This document shows positions 37,307-49,890 of a stretch of 64,000 bases of DNA, piece by piece (within the stretch, counting starts at the first letter, position 1; each line of letters begins with the position of its first letter). Position numbers and translations under genes: made by a program. The notes under the pieces are model-generated. The model did no database searches. It saw only the letters and a list, made by a program, of their open reading frames with translations, and was not told where the DNA came from. The stretch comes from Tenebrio molitor (Eukaryota > Arthropoda > Insecta > Coleoptera > Tenebrionidae), in the NCBI RefSeq assembly GCF_963966145.1, contig NC_091046.1:45818001-45882000 (forward strand), given 5' to 3'.

Positions 37307-37531
37307 ATGTCACTCGAACAATGCAGGGGCGTCAACCCCGCCGTTCGTCAATTAAAACACGCCGAGGGGATGATGGCGGAAGTTCGGAAAACGTTCGATG
37401 TTTACACGGGAAACAAAGAAGATGCGGGTCTTAAGTCTTCGGTCCCTGGAGACGTCTGGTACCTGCAGTACCACCGAATCCTGACGAATCGGGGTGTTTG
37501 TTCCAGCCCTCGAATTAACCGAGGGGATTAG
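37307..37531 (+). CDS. Unrecognised short ORF, 74 aa (candidate)
   Basis: An ATG opens 74 codons that look more protein-like than neighbouring chance ORFs: mixed charge, few arginine runs, and a segment HAEGMMAEVRKTFDVYTGNK. It ends at TAG. No family was recognised. It could also be an exon, since the part after LQ (about 37468) loses protein character. Evidence for expression is nil from sequence alone. Confidence 0.22.
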   Translation: MSLEQCRGVNPAVRQLKHAEGMMAEVRKTFDVYTGNKEDAGLKSSVPGDVWYLQYHRILTNRGVCSSPRINRGD

Positions 37532-38890
37532 ATCGTAATGGAAATCCGGTGTAGGGTTCGATCCCCACAAAAAAAAATCTCCAATCGATGGCAAGTGAAA
37601 CTCGGACCGTGTGGGCAGTACTAATTATTCCTCGGCTTCGGGAAAATGTCACCTGATCGATCGTTCCTGCTGGAAAAGCGATTTCCTTCGCCGACTTGAT
37701 GACCATCGGACCGCGACTCCGCATTTTCATCACTCTCTTCTCTCATTGTTCCTAGATCCGTACATGGATGGAAAGTCTGGTCCCATTGTGTTAACTTTTT
37801 GCATTTGCTATTCACCTGCACCGGTGCAGATTTCTCATAGTGAACTGTAACTAGTCCGGCGGAACCGAAGCAGTACCATTGGGAGATCCGCTGCTTGTGG
37901 TACTCTCCGGATCTGGGACGTCGTTCGACTAATCAATTAGTTTATTATCATGGATAAAAGCAATTATACAATCGGCTCGAAAGCGACTTTCACAACAATG
38001 ATTGTTATTGTTGTTGTATAATTTCGATAAAAACGTTAGATAGGCGAACATTCTGGGGCACCGTGCGTAACTGTTGGCGAAATGTGGATCACAAGTCTCG
38101 GGATCCAACTCTCGGCGAAGTTCTCGCCTAATCTTCCTCTAATCCGAACGACCGCAAAATGTAGTGCGTTACAGACGGTGAAATCTGCATAAACGCATCT
38201 CCTCCGCCTCACTTATGCAAATTTAAACGCCACTTTAATTACAAGAAATTATTTCGACTTGCACTCGATCACGAGGACTCTCCCGATGACTTAATTGAAT
38301 GCTCTGGAGGAGGAATCTGTGCGCGGGATGCTGGATGATATTAATTTAAGCCGATTTACAATGGGATATAAAATTTAGACGATAAGGCCCCCGAGTACGG
38401 CGAACAGAAGGAGATAAGCGACGATAACATCTGACCTAGAATCGGGCCGCACGTTGTAAAACTCCGAGTTCCTCAACCCTCATCGAAGGTAATTAAGTTT
38501 GACGAGCGATCCTTGGACGGCGATTCCGGCGAGGTCGGACGTGGACGTCCCCGTCGAAGGTGCGGCTCCTAAATAATCACTCTGCACGCGTGAAATCCAT
38601 TAGCAAAATGAGTCCCTTCGATTGGATGAAGCTATAAAGAATAATTAGCCCGCGTGCGAGGGGAGTGCGTCTGTGACTTCGAGATCTGGCGGCGAAGAGC
38701 GACTTCCTGATAACCTCGCGGTACCGCTCTGGTACGACCGTCGATATCACTTATCACAACATTACAACTATACAAATACAAATAAGGAAGTGACGATGAG
38801 TCAAGCGACCTCGATTCGTCGTAATTAGACGAGGGGCGATCTCGGGTACCGCTGTGCTTCCTCCGGTACTTCTGCACACCTAGCACTCAC

Positions 38891-39050
38891 CAGCTGTTCG
38901 TCGGCTTGCGGAGTCGGTCGCAACTGCACTAGAGCACACCAGAAGAGTGACGGAAAGACGAACGGACGAACCTCTCACGACGGTACGACCGGCATGACTG
39001 AATGAATCATGAGGAGTTGGCGGTCTTGTCCGGTTTTAGAACGCGATTAT
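38891..39050 (-). promoter_or_regulatory. Possible non-coding first exon and promoter of the Eip63E-like gene
   Basis: A clean minus-strand GTGAGT donor (G at 38890) follows GACGAACAGCTG. The DNA upstream of it is CpG-containing and lacks stops typical of repeats. The distal coding exon at 32792 needs an upstream exon because it has an acceptor, and this is a plausible source. The exon start is not resolved and the end given is a guess. Confidence 0.28.
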
Positions 39051-40141
39051 CGGCCTGATGGGGGACTTGAGTGAGCGAGTGTCCCACGACGGCGACGCTA
39101 CCAGTCGAACTCGCACAAAGAGACGCCGTAAACAAGCCGTGTTGTGACGCCGGTCTTGGGGCGCACGCTCTGATTGAGGGTGCGTGCTGGCAGGGGGTTG
39201 GCGTCATCCGCTGCCGATACAAAAACTCGACGCTCGACACCTGTGCAGCCGCAAAAGGCCATCACTACTTCTTTATTGCACGATGAAAATTTATGCCGCG
39301 AGGGGAAAAATTAGTTTGTCGTCACTCCAGCTAATTCAACAAATAATTACTCATTCACACCAGACCACGGCTCACAGTCCTTGCAAATTCACACGAGTGT
39401 TCGACAAACTTATGAATCGACCAGAGATTGCATCTACATTTCTTATCGTTCTACCTTGTTATGGTCCTTGCCACACAACCGTTCTGATTTATCCACTCGT
39501 TTAATTTATCAATGATTCCTACAATGTTTTAACAAACACTGTAGGTGTACAATTTTTACTTTCCTACACCGGTACCACCATGCAGATCTTGACAAAGACG
39601 TTTTATGAAACTTAACACTTGCATCTTGACACCAACTTATCAGTACCATTGTCTACGACTCTGGATCCTCCTCTTTATCAATCGCTTGTCTGTTCCGTGC
39701 AAACAGATGTGCACACTCGTACCTGCTTGGAACAGATCTTCTTCTCATCGTCATCGAGTGTCAAAAACCTCGTAGAGACGTCGCAATTTGCCTCCATTTT
39801 CGTGGCCTGCACTCCTCCATGATCCGCTCTGTTTACACAGATGGTCCAGAATGGATGGTGTGGGTCCCGACCGCGATTTTCAAACACAAACAAAACGATG
39901 TGTATTATGCAGCGACTACACTGTTTACATGGAGATCCTCCGCGTTATTTATATCCAGGAGTTGGCCAGAAGCTGCATCCGAATTTATGACACACCCCAT
40001 TTAAAAAAAAAGAGCAACAACTGGGCCCCCGGGGTCGCGGTTGATCCCCTTGACTGCACCGCACCCGGAAGCCGAGAGGTTTACTCGGTGCGAATTATTT
40101 CGAGAAAAATGAGCAAACATAATAAACAGCGATTCGACTTT
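39051..40141. other. Intergenic, no feature recognised
   Basis: CpG-rich near 39.05-39.25 kb, then AT-rich. No exon or repeat was seen. Confidence 0.35.
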
Positions 40142-40240
40142 CTAATATGGAGCGGCGTAACCTCGTCCAGTATCAATAACGGGTCGGCGTAATAAATTCC
40201 ATGCATTTTCAATTGGATTGAGGTCCTGCCTCGGGACGGT
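40142..40240 (-). mobile_element. Tc1/mariner transposase scrap
   Basis: The minus strand reads PRQDLNPIENAWNLLRR, matching the end of the Tc1-family DDE domain (SPDLNPIENLW). Only about 30 codons are recognisable, with no inverted repeats nearby, so this is a dead remnant. Confidence 0.6.
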
Positions 40241-40499
40241 TTTCATCACCCGGAGACGTCCGAGAATGGTGTTTGCTGTGCCATTACCGAGAGCCGGAGG
40301 TGTCACATTATACGGGGAAATGACGAGTAAGAGAACTGTTGTACAAACAACTGTCAACACTCGAGTTCCATAAAATGTGTCATCTATGAAACATCTAGTT
40401 CCAAAGTGCAAGAAGAACACGAGAGTGACGAGTTCAAAGATGTTTCATTGGTGGAAACAAACGAGACACACCTGCACTATTGCACTCATTTGCATATCG

Positions 40500-42270
40500 A
40501 CGACCATGCGTTGCACCGATACTCTTTTTAACATTTTTTAAATTCTCCGACTTTCCCAGGACTTGCAAGGTTTTCCAGACACCCTGAACCGAAAACGACC
40601 GATTCAAGGTGAACCTGTGACTTCTCCGCGATCTGCATCGCCGACCAAAAAATTCGCCAACATCCGCGACACATTCTCAAACCCTCCGAATAACTAGCTA
40701 GAGGGGTGCCCCGATCGCAATTAAGATAAGAAAATTAATTGGATCGAAAATGTTTGCCATGCTAATGGGCCGGCTTCCCTGTCCCAGTGGAAGAAACCTC
40801 CTCCGTTGTTGACACGGACATTTTCGATCAAAACAACGAACCGAAGACGACCCCGCCAACAGTCCGTAACATTCGCTCCGGTTAAAAACCTGCAGACCAT
40901 GATGCAGAATGGGGGGTAATGGAGCGTCGACAGAGCGGTCGGTCAAAAGCGTGCCCGGAAAGAAACCGAACTGTCGTATTACTCTTGTGAAGTGTTATCC
41001 CATCAACAATCGGATGCGACGGCGGGATCCGAACCGAATTTAAATAACTCCGCCGTAAAATTGAATTCGCGTCCTGAGACGCCGATAAAGAGGCGAAGGA
41101 TTGCGGGAGGCGCCAGGTTCCGGGTTACTGGAGCGGATTGAACGGCTCTTAATCGATGACCTTTGGTAATTAACCGGCGTTTTGTGGGAATGTGGAGTCG
41201 GAGTTGCCCTCGGCTAATGGAAGCATTTAATTGCTCCACCGCCATTATCAATTTATAACGTGGAAAAGGTAATTAAAATCAAATTGGTGATTTCACAAAA
41301 TGGCAAAAACACTTTCCGTTTCTCTTAATACTATCTCGAAGGACCAGATTTATCGCGATATCGTATCCGGCTCGAAGGACCAAAATGTTTTATCTCACAA
41401 ATCGTCTCTCGCACAACCTCTACATTGCTTAGTTGACCCTGGCTAAGATTTTGACAAATCGATAGGGTCGAAAACAGAAAACAGTTACTTTGATAAACTT
41501 TAGCACTGACGACTCACAATGAAATTCCTTGTTCCACCACTCGAAGAAAACCCTATCTTTTTTCTGCGAAACAATCTTACTTGTTATCTGCTCTAATCTC
41601 CAAATATATGTCAAGATCAGAATATTAACCATTTCCTAATCAACTGTACTCTAGGAGATAAATTGAAAAGAAGGTAACATCAAAGTTCTATCGGTGATAA
41701 GAATCCTGAAACATTTCCACATTCCTGTTTGCCGCATCGAATACTTTGTGTCCAACGAGAGTTCTTTACGACTGCTTAAACGTACAGAGCGTGCAGATTG
41801 TCCTGCAGGATCAATAACTACGTAAGCTTCGTCGTCACAAGAGCTGTCTCACGAGTATCTGTGGAAATTTTTCTTAACCCAGATTTTGCCCTTACTTTCC
41901 AACACTTAACACCTATGTACATCCAACTTCACAACATTAATGTAGGGTCTAGTACTTTCACAAAGCTTCACCTCTATTTCACAATATCTTGTGTCACAAT
42001 AGCGGTGTTGTTGAAAAAACTTTTCCACATTTTTCCAATCTCTTAACGACGCTTTTACAGCAAGACGCTCAGGAATCTGAGCGCATACCTTGACTCCCCT
42101 TCCTCGATATTTTCTTATGATTCTGGAAAATGCTCTACATCTTCTTTCTCATTTATAATTTGTTTGACAATGACTTTTCTGTCACCTGTTGCGATGGCAT
42201 TAAAGTACTTTTCTGTTATCGCCACAAACTCCACCTCCAAACGCACAGTTAATAAATTAGAAAAATTAAG
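40500..42270. other. Intergenic, AT-rich, no gene recognised
   Basis: A CTCGAAGGACCA word occurs twice (41336-41347 and 41371-41382). The longer ATCCGGCTCGAAGGACCAA (41365-41383) appears inverted near 47379-47397, hinting at scraps of one repeat family. Confidence 0.4.
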
Positions 42271-42753
42271 TTGTTGGCAAAATGCATTAGTCTCATCAGT
42301 TTCCGGACATGGTTTATCTCTTTTCAGGAAACAGAGAATTTATTAGATCATTATGCCCTTGACGACAGTGATCACTTTGTCCGCATGACAGTGATGAAAA
42401 CGCTAACCAAACAGATAATGAGCTTTTTTTCCAGAAATTCCTTTTTCCCAAGTGTACATACATACACCTACGTCACATCCTGGGAATATTCAGAATTCCT
42501 GTTTTTGATTTACGAGATTATCGATAATATTTACAAACCAGAGTCGGTTACTGTGATGGGCGAAATTTATGGCAGCAACAAAACGTTATTTCTCGACTAC
42601 AACACTTGTTTCATTCTAACCTCCACCGTAACCAAACGAGAATCAATCGAAACGTTTAGACTGGTCGACAGCACTCCAATTGGAATAAAGTGTGCAAAAA
42701 CTTCAGTACAAAATAACTTTCCACAAATCGAGCTTTCAAACTCTCGTCCCTAA
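42271..42753 (+). CDS. Unrecognised ORF, 160 codons in AT-rich DNA (candidate exon or relic)
   Basis: Open for 160 codons in AT-rich DNA, where stops should be frequent. Composition is protein-like, with aromatic and hydrophobic stretches such as SEFLFLIYEIIDN and KTLFLDYNTCFILTSTV. The initiator and any splice sites are uncertain. No family was recognised. It could be a fragment of a fast-evolving host gene or of a mobile element. Confidence 0.22.
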   Translation: MLAKCISLISFRTWFISFQETENLLDHYALDDSDHFVRMTVMKTLTKQIMSFFSRNSFFPSVHTYTYVTSWEYSEFLFLIYEIIDNIYKPESVTVMGEIYGSNKTLFLDYNTCFILTSTVTKRESIETFRLVDSTPIGIKCAKTSVQNNFPQIELSNSRP

Positions 42754-42759
42754 TTAAGG

Positions 42760-45700
42760 ATGTTTCTTTTGCCGTTTGTAAAAACCCCCGCAACTCCTGG
42801 CGTCTCTCCGTTACGTTTGCCGTTTCCGATAGGATTTCTCCCTTATTCGATGAGACATCAAAGCGAAATTTTTATCGAGGCCAATTTGCAAATTGTCGGC
42901 GGTGCCGCTTGATAAAGCCAATTTGCGTCCCGTCTGTTACATTAGCCCCGCTCCGGTCGGACTGTTGTGATGTGTAATTTGCGTAATGGAAGTCCGTAAG
43001 TGAGATTTTAGCGGTCGTACGCAAAGTAGCCGACCCCGGCGGCGGCGGCACTTCCGGTCCGGGCCCGGAAGCGGAATGTTTGGCGAACGTGATCGTCTAT
43101 ACGTTTGCCTTTTGATTGTTAATGGCCGGATTAGGCGGCGGCAAATTTACCCGAGCAGACGATAACGCCCGGACTCTGGAAAGTCGTCCTCCAGATGAGA
43201 CCCTCCCCGTCAGGCTGTTTTGATAACGGCGCAGTCTTGACGATTATGATCTGGGGTGCGAAATGCGACCCCCCCAGGTGGGAGCGGACGGATGAAATGT
43301 GGCAACGGCCTTAATGGCGCGTGAAGATTTACGGTGCCGACTCCGGATCGAGTATCTCGAGGAGTTGATGTATGCCGGTCGGGGCCATTGTGTTTATGAA
43401 GACTCGCCCTTCTGGGGGAGACTTGGAGTGTTTTACACGTGTCACTTCGACGGATGACGAACGGATGCGAGGCGCGGCTTATCGCCACCGAATTTTTCTT
43501 CTTCGCAAACACTCCGACCAACTCGCTCTTTCATCTTTGGCAAGGGAATCTGACACTTCCGAAACACCGCCATCAATCCGACGTGAGAGCTGCGACGTCG
43601 TTACTGGTGGTGAAATCTCCCGTGATGGCGTAATTACTCACGACGGACGAAGACACGCCGATGTTGATCGGCCTTAGTATGCACCGAGATGACTACTAAA
43701 GTAGATTGATTAAGACTGGGGCGGTTGATTTTCCGATGGTGCTGATAAGTCGAGCGGAAGGAATCACGCGAACAAGTCCCGCACTGCCAATTAGTCTCGC
43801 TTTGGAATTGCAAGAGTTGCTCGTTTGTTGGCCTGTCCGGAACACGTATGGTAAAGGGTGGAGGAAATGGAGGAATGTGTCGGTGCGGTCACGCCACCAA
43901 ACTGGTCACAGACGTGACTCGAAAAATGTTTACAATTTTCGACAAACAACAATGGACTGGAACCTTGACAGCAAAGAACTACAACAATGTCGTTGTGGTT
44001 AGACGATAATTAATTAAACACTTGATTGTCTTGCGACTTTTCTCGCTCTGACGAGTGACAGACACAAAAATCAAATAAAATTTCTAATAGCTCCGCAACA
44101 ACCACTAACTGTGGTTTAACCAGACTCTTGGATCTCTTCTGGTAATTACGTGGATTTCCCAAGAGCAGCCAATATCTTCATACGCAAGGATTTCAAGTTT
44201 TTAGAACTGCAATTCACACAGGTGCTTCTGAACTGTTGAGATAATGTACTCTTGCGTCAAGGACACATGATTAGCTAAAATCTTAACTCCCTTTACGTGA
44301 CTACCACTCGATGGTAACAAGTATTATTTCTTCTCCTTGTACTACTACTGTAAGAAATTTTCGATCCACAAAAGACGTCCAATTGACAGAAATTCAAACA
44401 AAAAAATCTTTCTTTCATGAATTGTCTGTGCTATCATACTGTTTGTGGTTAAGTATTAGTATTATCTTAGTATTTTCTTAGATGGTATCCACTAAAAATT
44501 GAAATGATCTAACTCCTAATGGAAAATTCTTGGGAGTTGTCAAAAGACTATATCCAGGAGCTAAACTCGATCAGGAAACAGATTGTTCTATTTCTGATTA
44601 AAAATTAACAAGGAAAAATGTTTTGCTCACTGGATCCTGTCCAAATCTACCTCCAATGGTTGACCATAAGGAAATTATCTTTATTCAAAGACAAGAACAT
44701 ACAGTAAACATTATAGTCAATGCATCTGCACACACGTAACTGATAAAAGTTGTCAAAAACTACGTCAAGAGCAAACAGAAATTTCTTCCTGTTTTTGCTT
44801 TGATATCAAGTGATCTTTGCGGATCCAGATTGTACTCGATCCAAAATCAACTCTCAGATTGGTTTTCCTTGAATTTATAGTATCTCGTCACAATTAGATT
44901 TTGCTTTCAAGGGTAAGAATAGGTCACCCAACAAAATTTTCTATCTTATTTTTACTTTTTTGAAAGGAATCTAAAGATTACTCTTCAAGGCATTCCAAAA
45001 GATATTTGATTTTCTTGATGTGACTATTTTCAACCTTCATTTGCGTTGACTGATGACATCTTTGATTTCGTCATCCAGAATTTCTTCTCCTAACAGCTAC
45101 TTTTCATTGCTCTCTGATTATTTATCTTCCAACAGCATCAACAACTCTTTCATCTTTTACTACCCTTTCTTGCAACTGAAACATCTGTTTTGGTGAAGAA
45201 TTTGAAGTGTCTTTCAAAAATGTGCCACCTTTCACGAAGTCATTTTCTTATGCGAAAAAGGTCTGATTAGAAGGTTTATTTACTGTCACTAACGCAGATG
45301 CAAAAGAGCAGCTGCGACGAACAAAGAAAAGTTTACCTGTCATGGATTCCATTTTAAAGCATTTGAAGTGATACATTTCTTCAGTTTCTTTCAACCAACA
45401 AATTTGTATCATATAATTTAACTCGTATCACCAGATTGCGTGTTAGATTTGATCTAACATTATGTAACGTTAACAGAATGTTTATTAACCATTGGTAGTT
45501 GTAGTTTATTAACTATTTACATATCAAAAACATTATTTACATATTTGAGGAGGTGACTTCTGAATTTTTTCCACATGTTCTGTCCTGTCAACCAGTTCTT
45601 TTTCCTTATTCCAAACTGTTCGATTTTTCCGTATATCAAGTCGCTCCGGTAACAGACGCATACTCCAGACCTGTCTGCGGAAAGCCCTGGACACAAATCA

Positions 45701-46160
45701 CATTTATCGAGTGCCCCTCTTGACTTATTGTTTCACCGTTCTATTTCCATCCCGGTTGTGTCTTTTTCAAGTGCGTGACATTTACAGGCATTAGAATTTG
45801 TCGACTTCGTTGTGTATTCTTACTGCGTGGCGTGGGCGACGGTATTTTGGGCAAACGCTCAAATTGAGCTTCATTTTTCCTCGCACAGCTCCGTAATATT
45901 CCTCTTTATTTATTTATCCCGTTTGTTAAAAATTTTATTAGGCACGCCGACATCGCGTGGTCCGCCTCGTTCTGTTCTCGTCCTCTCCGGGAAATTACAT
46001 CTCCTTTCCCCCGCCTGCAAAATTGAACGCCTCTATTATCCCGAAAACGAAACTAGACACTTCCCGAGTCGGCCAATTGAAAAAGAGGGCTGTCAGGTAG
46101 TTATGGCTCGATTTCGTGTACCTCTCGCAGGTAACGGCCCCGCAGACAAGTCCACCGGGT
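42760..46160. other. Intergenic, no gene recognised
   Basis: A CpG-rich part (42.9-43.7 kb) is followed by AT-rich sequence to about 45.8 kb. No exon, RNA gene or repeat was seen. Confidence 0.35.
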
Positions 46161-47499
46161 CGTAATTCATCTTCCCCCGATGGAAAAATCGCCGGTTCTG
46201 GACCGCACTGGCGTGCCAACTTCCAATATCCACTTATTTATCGCACCCCACCTTAAATCATCGCCTCCTGATGGCCGCCGTTTGTCTTTGTCCGCGCTAA
46301 CGAACGACCGTTTAACTCGTCTAATTGGACGGCGGCGGAAAAATCGACGGTCATCCACCCCCTCGGACCCGGCAAATCCATTTAGCATCGTAATCTCCCC
46401 CGCGCGCGACACCCGACGTCGACGGGGACGCTTAACAAGGGACCGTCTGCGCCCCCGGAGCTTTCCGGCTACCATTTGCCGCCGTAGCCGCGGGGTATTT
46501 TTCAATCGAAAGGACGAATCGAAATTACGAAACGGGAAAACTAATAAAAGGTCCCGGAGGCGGCAGGGTGCGTTAGCACTGCCGCCGCACAATACCGGGG
46601 CAGGTCATAATAATACGCCGCCGGAATGGCGCAATATGCGGGGAAGTTTACAAACAAGACGCCGTTCGTTCCTTTGGAATAGCGCCGCCGACGAGCCGAA
46701 AGAATATTGCCAGGAGGAATTCCTCGGGGTGGATGCACCAAGGGGCGAATAATACACTCGAAGGTGGAGCTTTTTCGGCGCTCATCAGACAACTCCGAAT
46801 CCCCTCTCTCTTTCATCTCCAGTAGAATTTTTGCTCTTCGCTCTTTAACCCGATTAGTTTCTGTAAAAACACGGTCGACTGACCATCCGGACGGTCCAGA
46901 CTTCACGTTCGACACATTGCACTGGCAGATTTCGGGTTCCTACCCTTTGCCATTTCGACACGACCACTTTCATTAGACGTCAGACCTTTCGCAATTCGAG
47001 TCCACTACGACACACAACGGAATTGTTTTGCATAATCAAGAGGGTACACGACGAGGTAAAGATTAAATTAATGCTAATACCGGAGGATAAGTTATCGTCG
47101 GTGATAACTGCACCATTACTGCGAATGTATTCATGAGAGTTCATGGCTGTTGCAGCTACATCCAGTCTCTGAAAGGTTGTGCTTCATAAGTGGATTCAGG
47201 ACATTTAGAAAAAATCCATTCCTAGACAATTGTTGCAGTTTTAGAACTGATTTTGATCATGGATTTTCCTTCAGATATTAAATAAGAAAATGATCTTATT
47301 TTGGAGTTTCAGAAAAGCTGTTGGAGCATCTCAGGCAGTTTGGTACCTCAAGGGTGGGGCACTATACGAACATATTGTTGGTCCTTCGAGCCGGATGCAA
47401 AAACAAAGCAACATACCGAGGAAGAAAGAATGCAGGATTTAGAACGGTAATGTTCTTGATCTGATACAAAGTTGGATGATCACCTCTTGGTGGTCCTCT

Positions 47500-47890
47500 A
47501 CGAAGGAGTCTGTTGTAGATAGACCTAAGACAAGTTGAGGCAGAAATATCTCTATTTAGAATGGGGAGTTCTGTCCGGTCAAGACCATAAAAAACTACAC
47601 ATCATACAAGAAACACCACAAAAATTGAAGAAGATCGGATGAGAAATATCGATTCATCCTTCATACTCTCCAGATTTGACCAATTCAGTATCTGATTAAA
47701 ACTTAGACACTTGGAAGGTAGTAAAGAAAGTCTTTAATGAGGATACATTTATGTCGCTCTAAAAAATGTAATCCAAAGCAATGACCCTTTTGCGAGATTC
47801 GGGATTGAAACGTCGCAATTGTTCCAGACACTTTGGGCCCAGCCTTGTCGATGAAGCAACCGATGCGGAAGACACCAATTACCAACTATC
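47500..47890 (+). mobile_element. Probable degraded mariner-like transposase remnant
   Basis: The plus strand near 47655-47700 reads HPSYSPDLTNS, followed by a broken LDTWKVVKKVFNED segment. This resembles the mariner box HPPYSPDLAPSDYHLF and its downstream part. Stops interrupt it and no inverted repeats were found. Confidence 0.35.
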
Positions 47891-48699
47891 CAGTTTGGTA
47901 CAGAACACTTTTATAACACATTAAACCGCTGCACACAACGGTAACCCAGTACATAATTATCCAATTTCACAGTTCCAGAGTGAATTACAATGGTGTGGAA
48001 GTTCACCGCGATCCTAAACATCATCCGCCTCGACAATTACAGATAACGCTAAGTGGACGTCGATGTCGTCGACGAATTTATACTTCTGTTGCGTCCCATT
48101 CTGTTACTTGTACACATAAATAACGAATCGTGGAAGTATTTACGAGCCGAAAAACTCCAACCGACAATATTTCGTCCGAGTAATCCTCTCCCATCTTCTA
48201 TATTTAACGAGATAAGAGACGACCCGGAGGAATCTCCTTGTTTTGTCGTCGGTCCGATCATCCGGTATGACCTTTCCGGTCATTAGCAAATTGCGACCTA
48301 TCCCGTTCCGATGGCGTCCTTGAAAAGAATGCTGCGGTGGTGGTGATTCATCCGTTTCTGTTTTCTCTTCGGTCCGTCCATAAAACTTTCCGAACCAAAC
48401 AATTATTGTTATGTGAATGAAACCGTTTCCTTTGCATTCAACACACACACACCTTATCTGACATGTTTACCGTGGGCCAGTTTATTTTCAGATGTGGTCC
48501 TTCGCGGCGCATTTAACCAAAAATTTCGATCGAGCACGAAGACCCCGGTCTCTTCCGCTGCACCGAATCGATATCGCGAGTCGTCCTGCGGACCGAGATG
48601 GAACTTTACGATTGCAGTGTCGCTAAATAATCCTCGTCGGTGGAAAGCGAGTAGACGATCGCGGGGGCGTTGGCGCCGGCGATTTCGTAAACGTCCCGG

Positions 48700-48960
48700 T
48701 TCCCTCCTTGCGCTAGGTCGGGCGGTACCACGGAGCATTCCTGAGCCGGTTGCACGCCGGGTTGCGTACGTAGACGGTCATCAACCCGTCCTCTCGCTGG
48801 TGCTGTTTATGGTCAGTGGGCGAAGCAGCGGCCTTCGCACGGCCCTCGTCGCCGTACCCACACTCTTCCTGCGTGTTCTGCATTCCCTCGAACAACACCT
48901 CCGAGTCCTGGACTTCCCCGTCGGAATTTGTAATTTGTTTTTGTGCGAACGGCCGTTTCC
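48700..48960 (-). other. CpG-rich minus-strand open stretch of unknown status
   Basis: The minus strand is open for about 85 codons and contains GEVQDSEVLFEGMQNTQEEC followed by an acidic/polar stretch, less arginine-biased than the other frames. I could not find convincing splice sites or a start. It might be an exon of the orphan gene whose first exon is at 52.75 kb, but nothing proves it. Confidence 0.15.
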
Positions 48961-49079
48961 GTAACGCGTTCGCATCCGAAACGGTCGTGTTCCATTATGT
49001 TTTAATGTTCACAACGGAATTGTGTGCCCGGTCCGCCCCGAAGATCATATCGCAAATTGTTAATCAATAGAGCGACATT

Positions 49080-49709
49080 TTATTCGGTGTAAACAAGACC
49101 GCACGAATTCCACGCCAGTGTTGTTGATTCGAAATTTTTCTTAGGGGGCTATTTCTGAAAGTGTTGAATCTATTGTTACAATAAACACGTTTCAAGGCGA
49201 TTTATTGCGCCAAAGTAAATCGATTGACTCCACCATTTCAGAATGTGGAAAATTATGAAGATGTGAAGGTTTATTGCGAGGCCTCGGCGGAATTACTTTT
49301 CGATATATGACCGAGAAATTCGGTTTTATGGAGACATTTCTAAATAAATATTAAACAAAAATAACTCGACGGATCGCAGATCGACTATTTTTAGGTCAAC
49401 TTCCAAAACCAAAACAGAAAGCTTTTTGCGTTCTTCCGATCAACAGAATAAACAATTGAAAAGTTTTTGTACTGTCAAGTTGTAATATTTTCTCGATTTC
49501 CTAAGCGATTTTGTTACTCTTCCCATTAAATCAGAATTGCTATAAATTATTTATCAAATTGTAATCTCCACAAAAAATAAAACTGTATAAAATTTTACTT
49601 TTACAAATCACTTAAATCTTCTTGTTTACCCATTATCTCTCGGTTTTATCCAAAATTCGATTTTTATCTCGACGAAGCTTGAAATTGTTCGTTTGCCTTA
49701 TACAGTACT
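49080..49709. other. Intergenic, AT-rich, no feature recognised
   Basis: Low-complexity sequence next to MITE copy B. No exon or repeat was seen. Confidence 0.35.
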
Positions 49710-49890
49710 CTCAATTTTGTTGTAGGTCGTAAAATTTTATGGTACTTTAAGATAAAGATCTTGCGGGGCTTATAAATTCTAATTTACCACTAGCCGGTAA
49801 TATTTTAAGCAACCTTTCCAAACCCAACCATTCTGCCCGTTAATCGCTTATAATATGCAATAAAAGTTTACGACCTGCAACAAAATTGAG
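49710..49890. mobile_element. MITE, copy B (181 bp, about 31-bp terminal inverted repeats)
   Basis: The left end is CTCAATTTTGTTGTAGGTCG and the right end, reverse-complemented, is CTCAATTTTGTTGCAGGTCG, continuing TAAA-TTTTAT on both. The inside shares AAAGATCTTGCGGGG, TTTACCACTAGC and CCCGTTAATCGCTTATAATA with copy A at 19.6 kb. Copy B carries an extra internal segment. The right flank continues to match copy A's outer repeat (AGTTTTCT), so the true end may be a few bases further out. Confidence 0.85.

Noticed and set aside
37530..37575. tRNA-like T-arm sequence GGGTTCGATCCCC
   Set aside because: The T stem does not pair fully, and no acceptor stem, D arm or anticodon arm can be placed upstream.
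46180..46752. 190-codon plus-strand ORF in CpG-rich DNA
   Set aside because: Arginine-rich composition, an overlapping open frame on the other strand (46592-46167), and no motif or splice context. CpG-rich DNA simply lacks stop codons.
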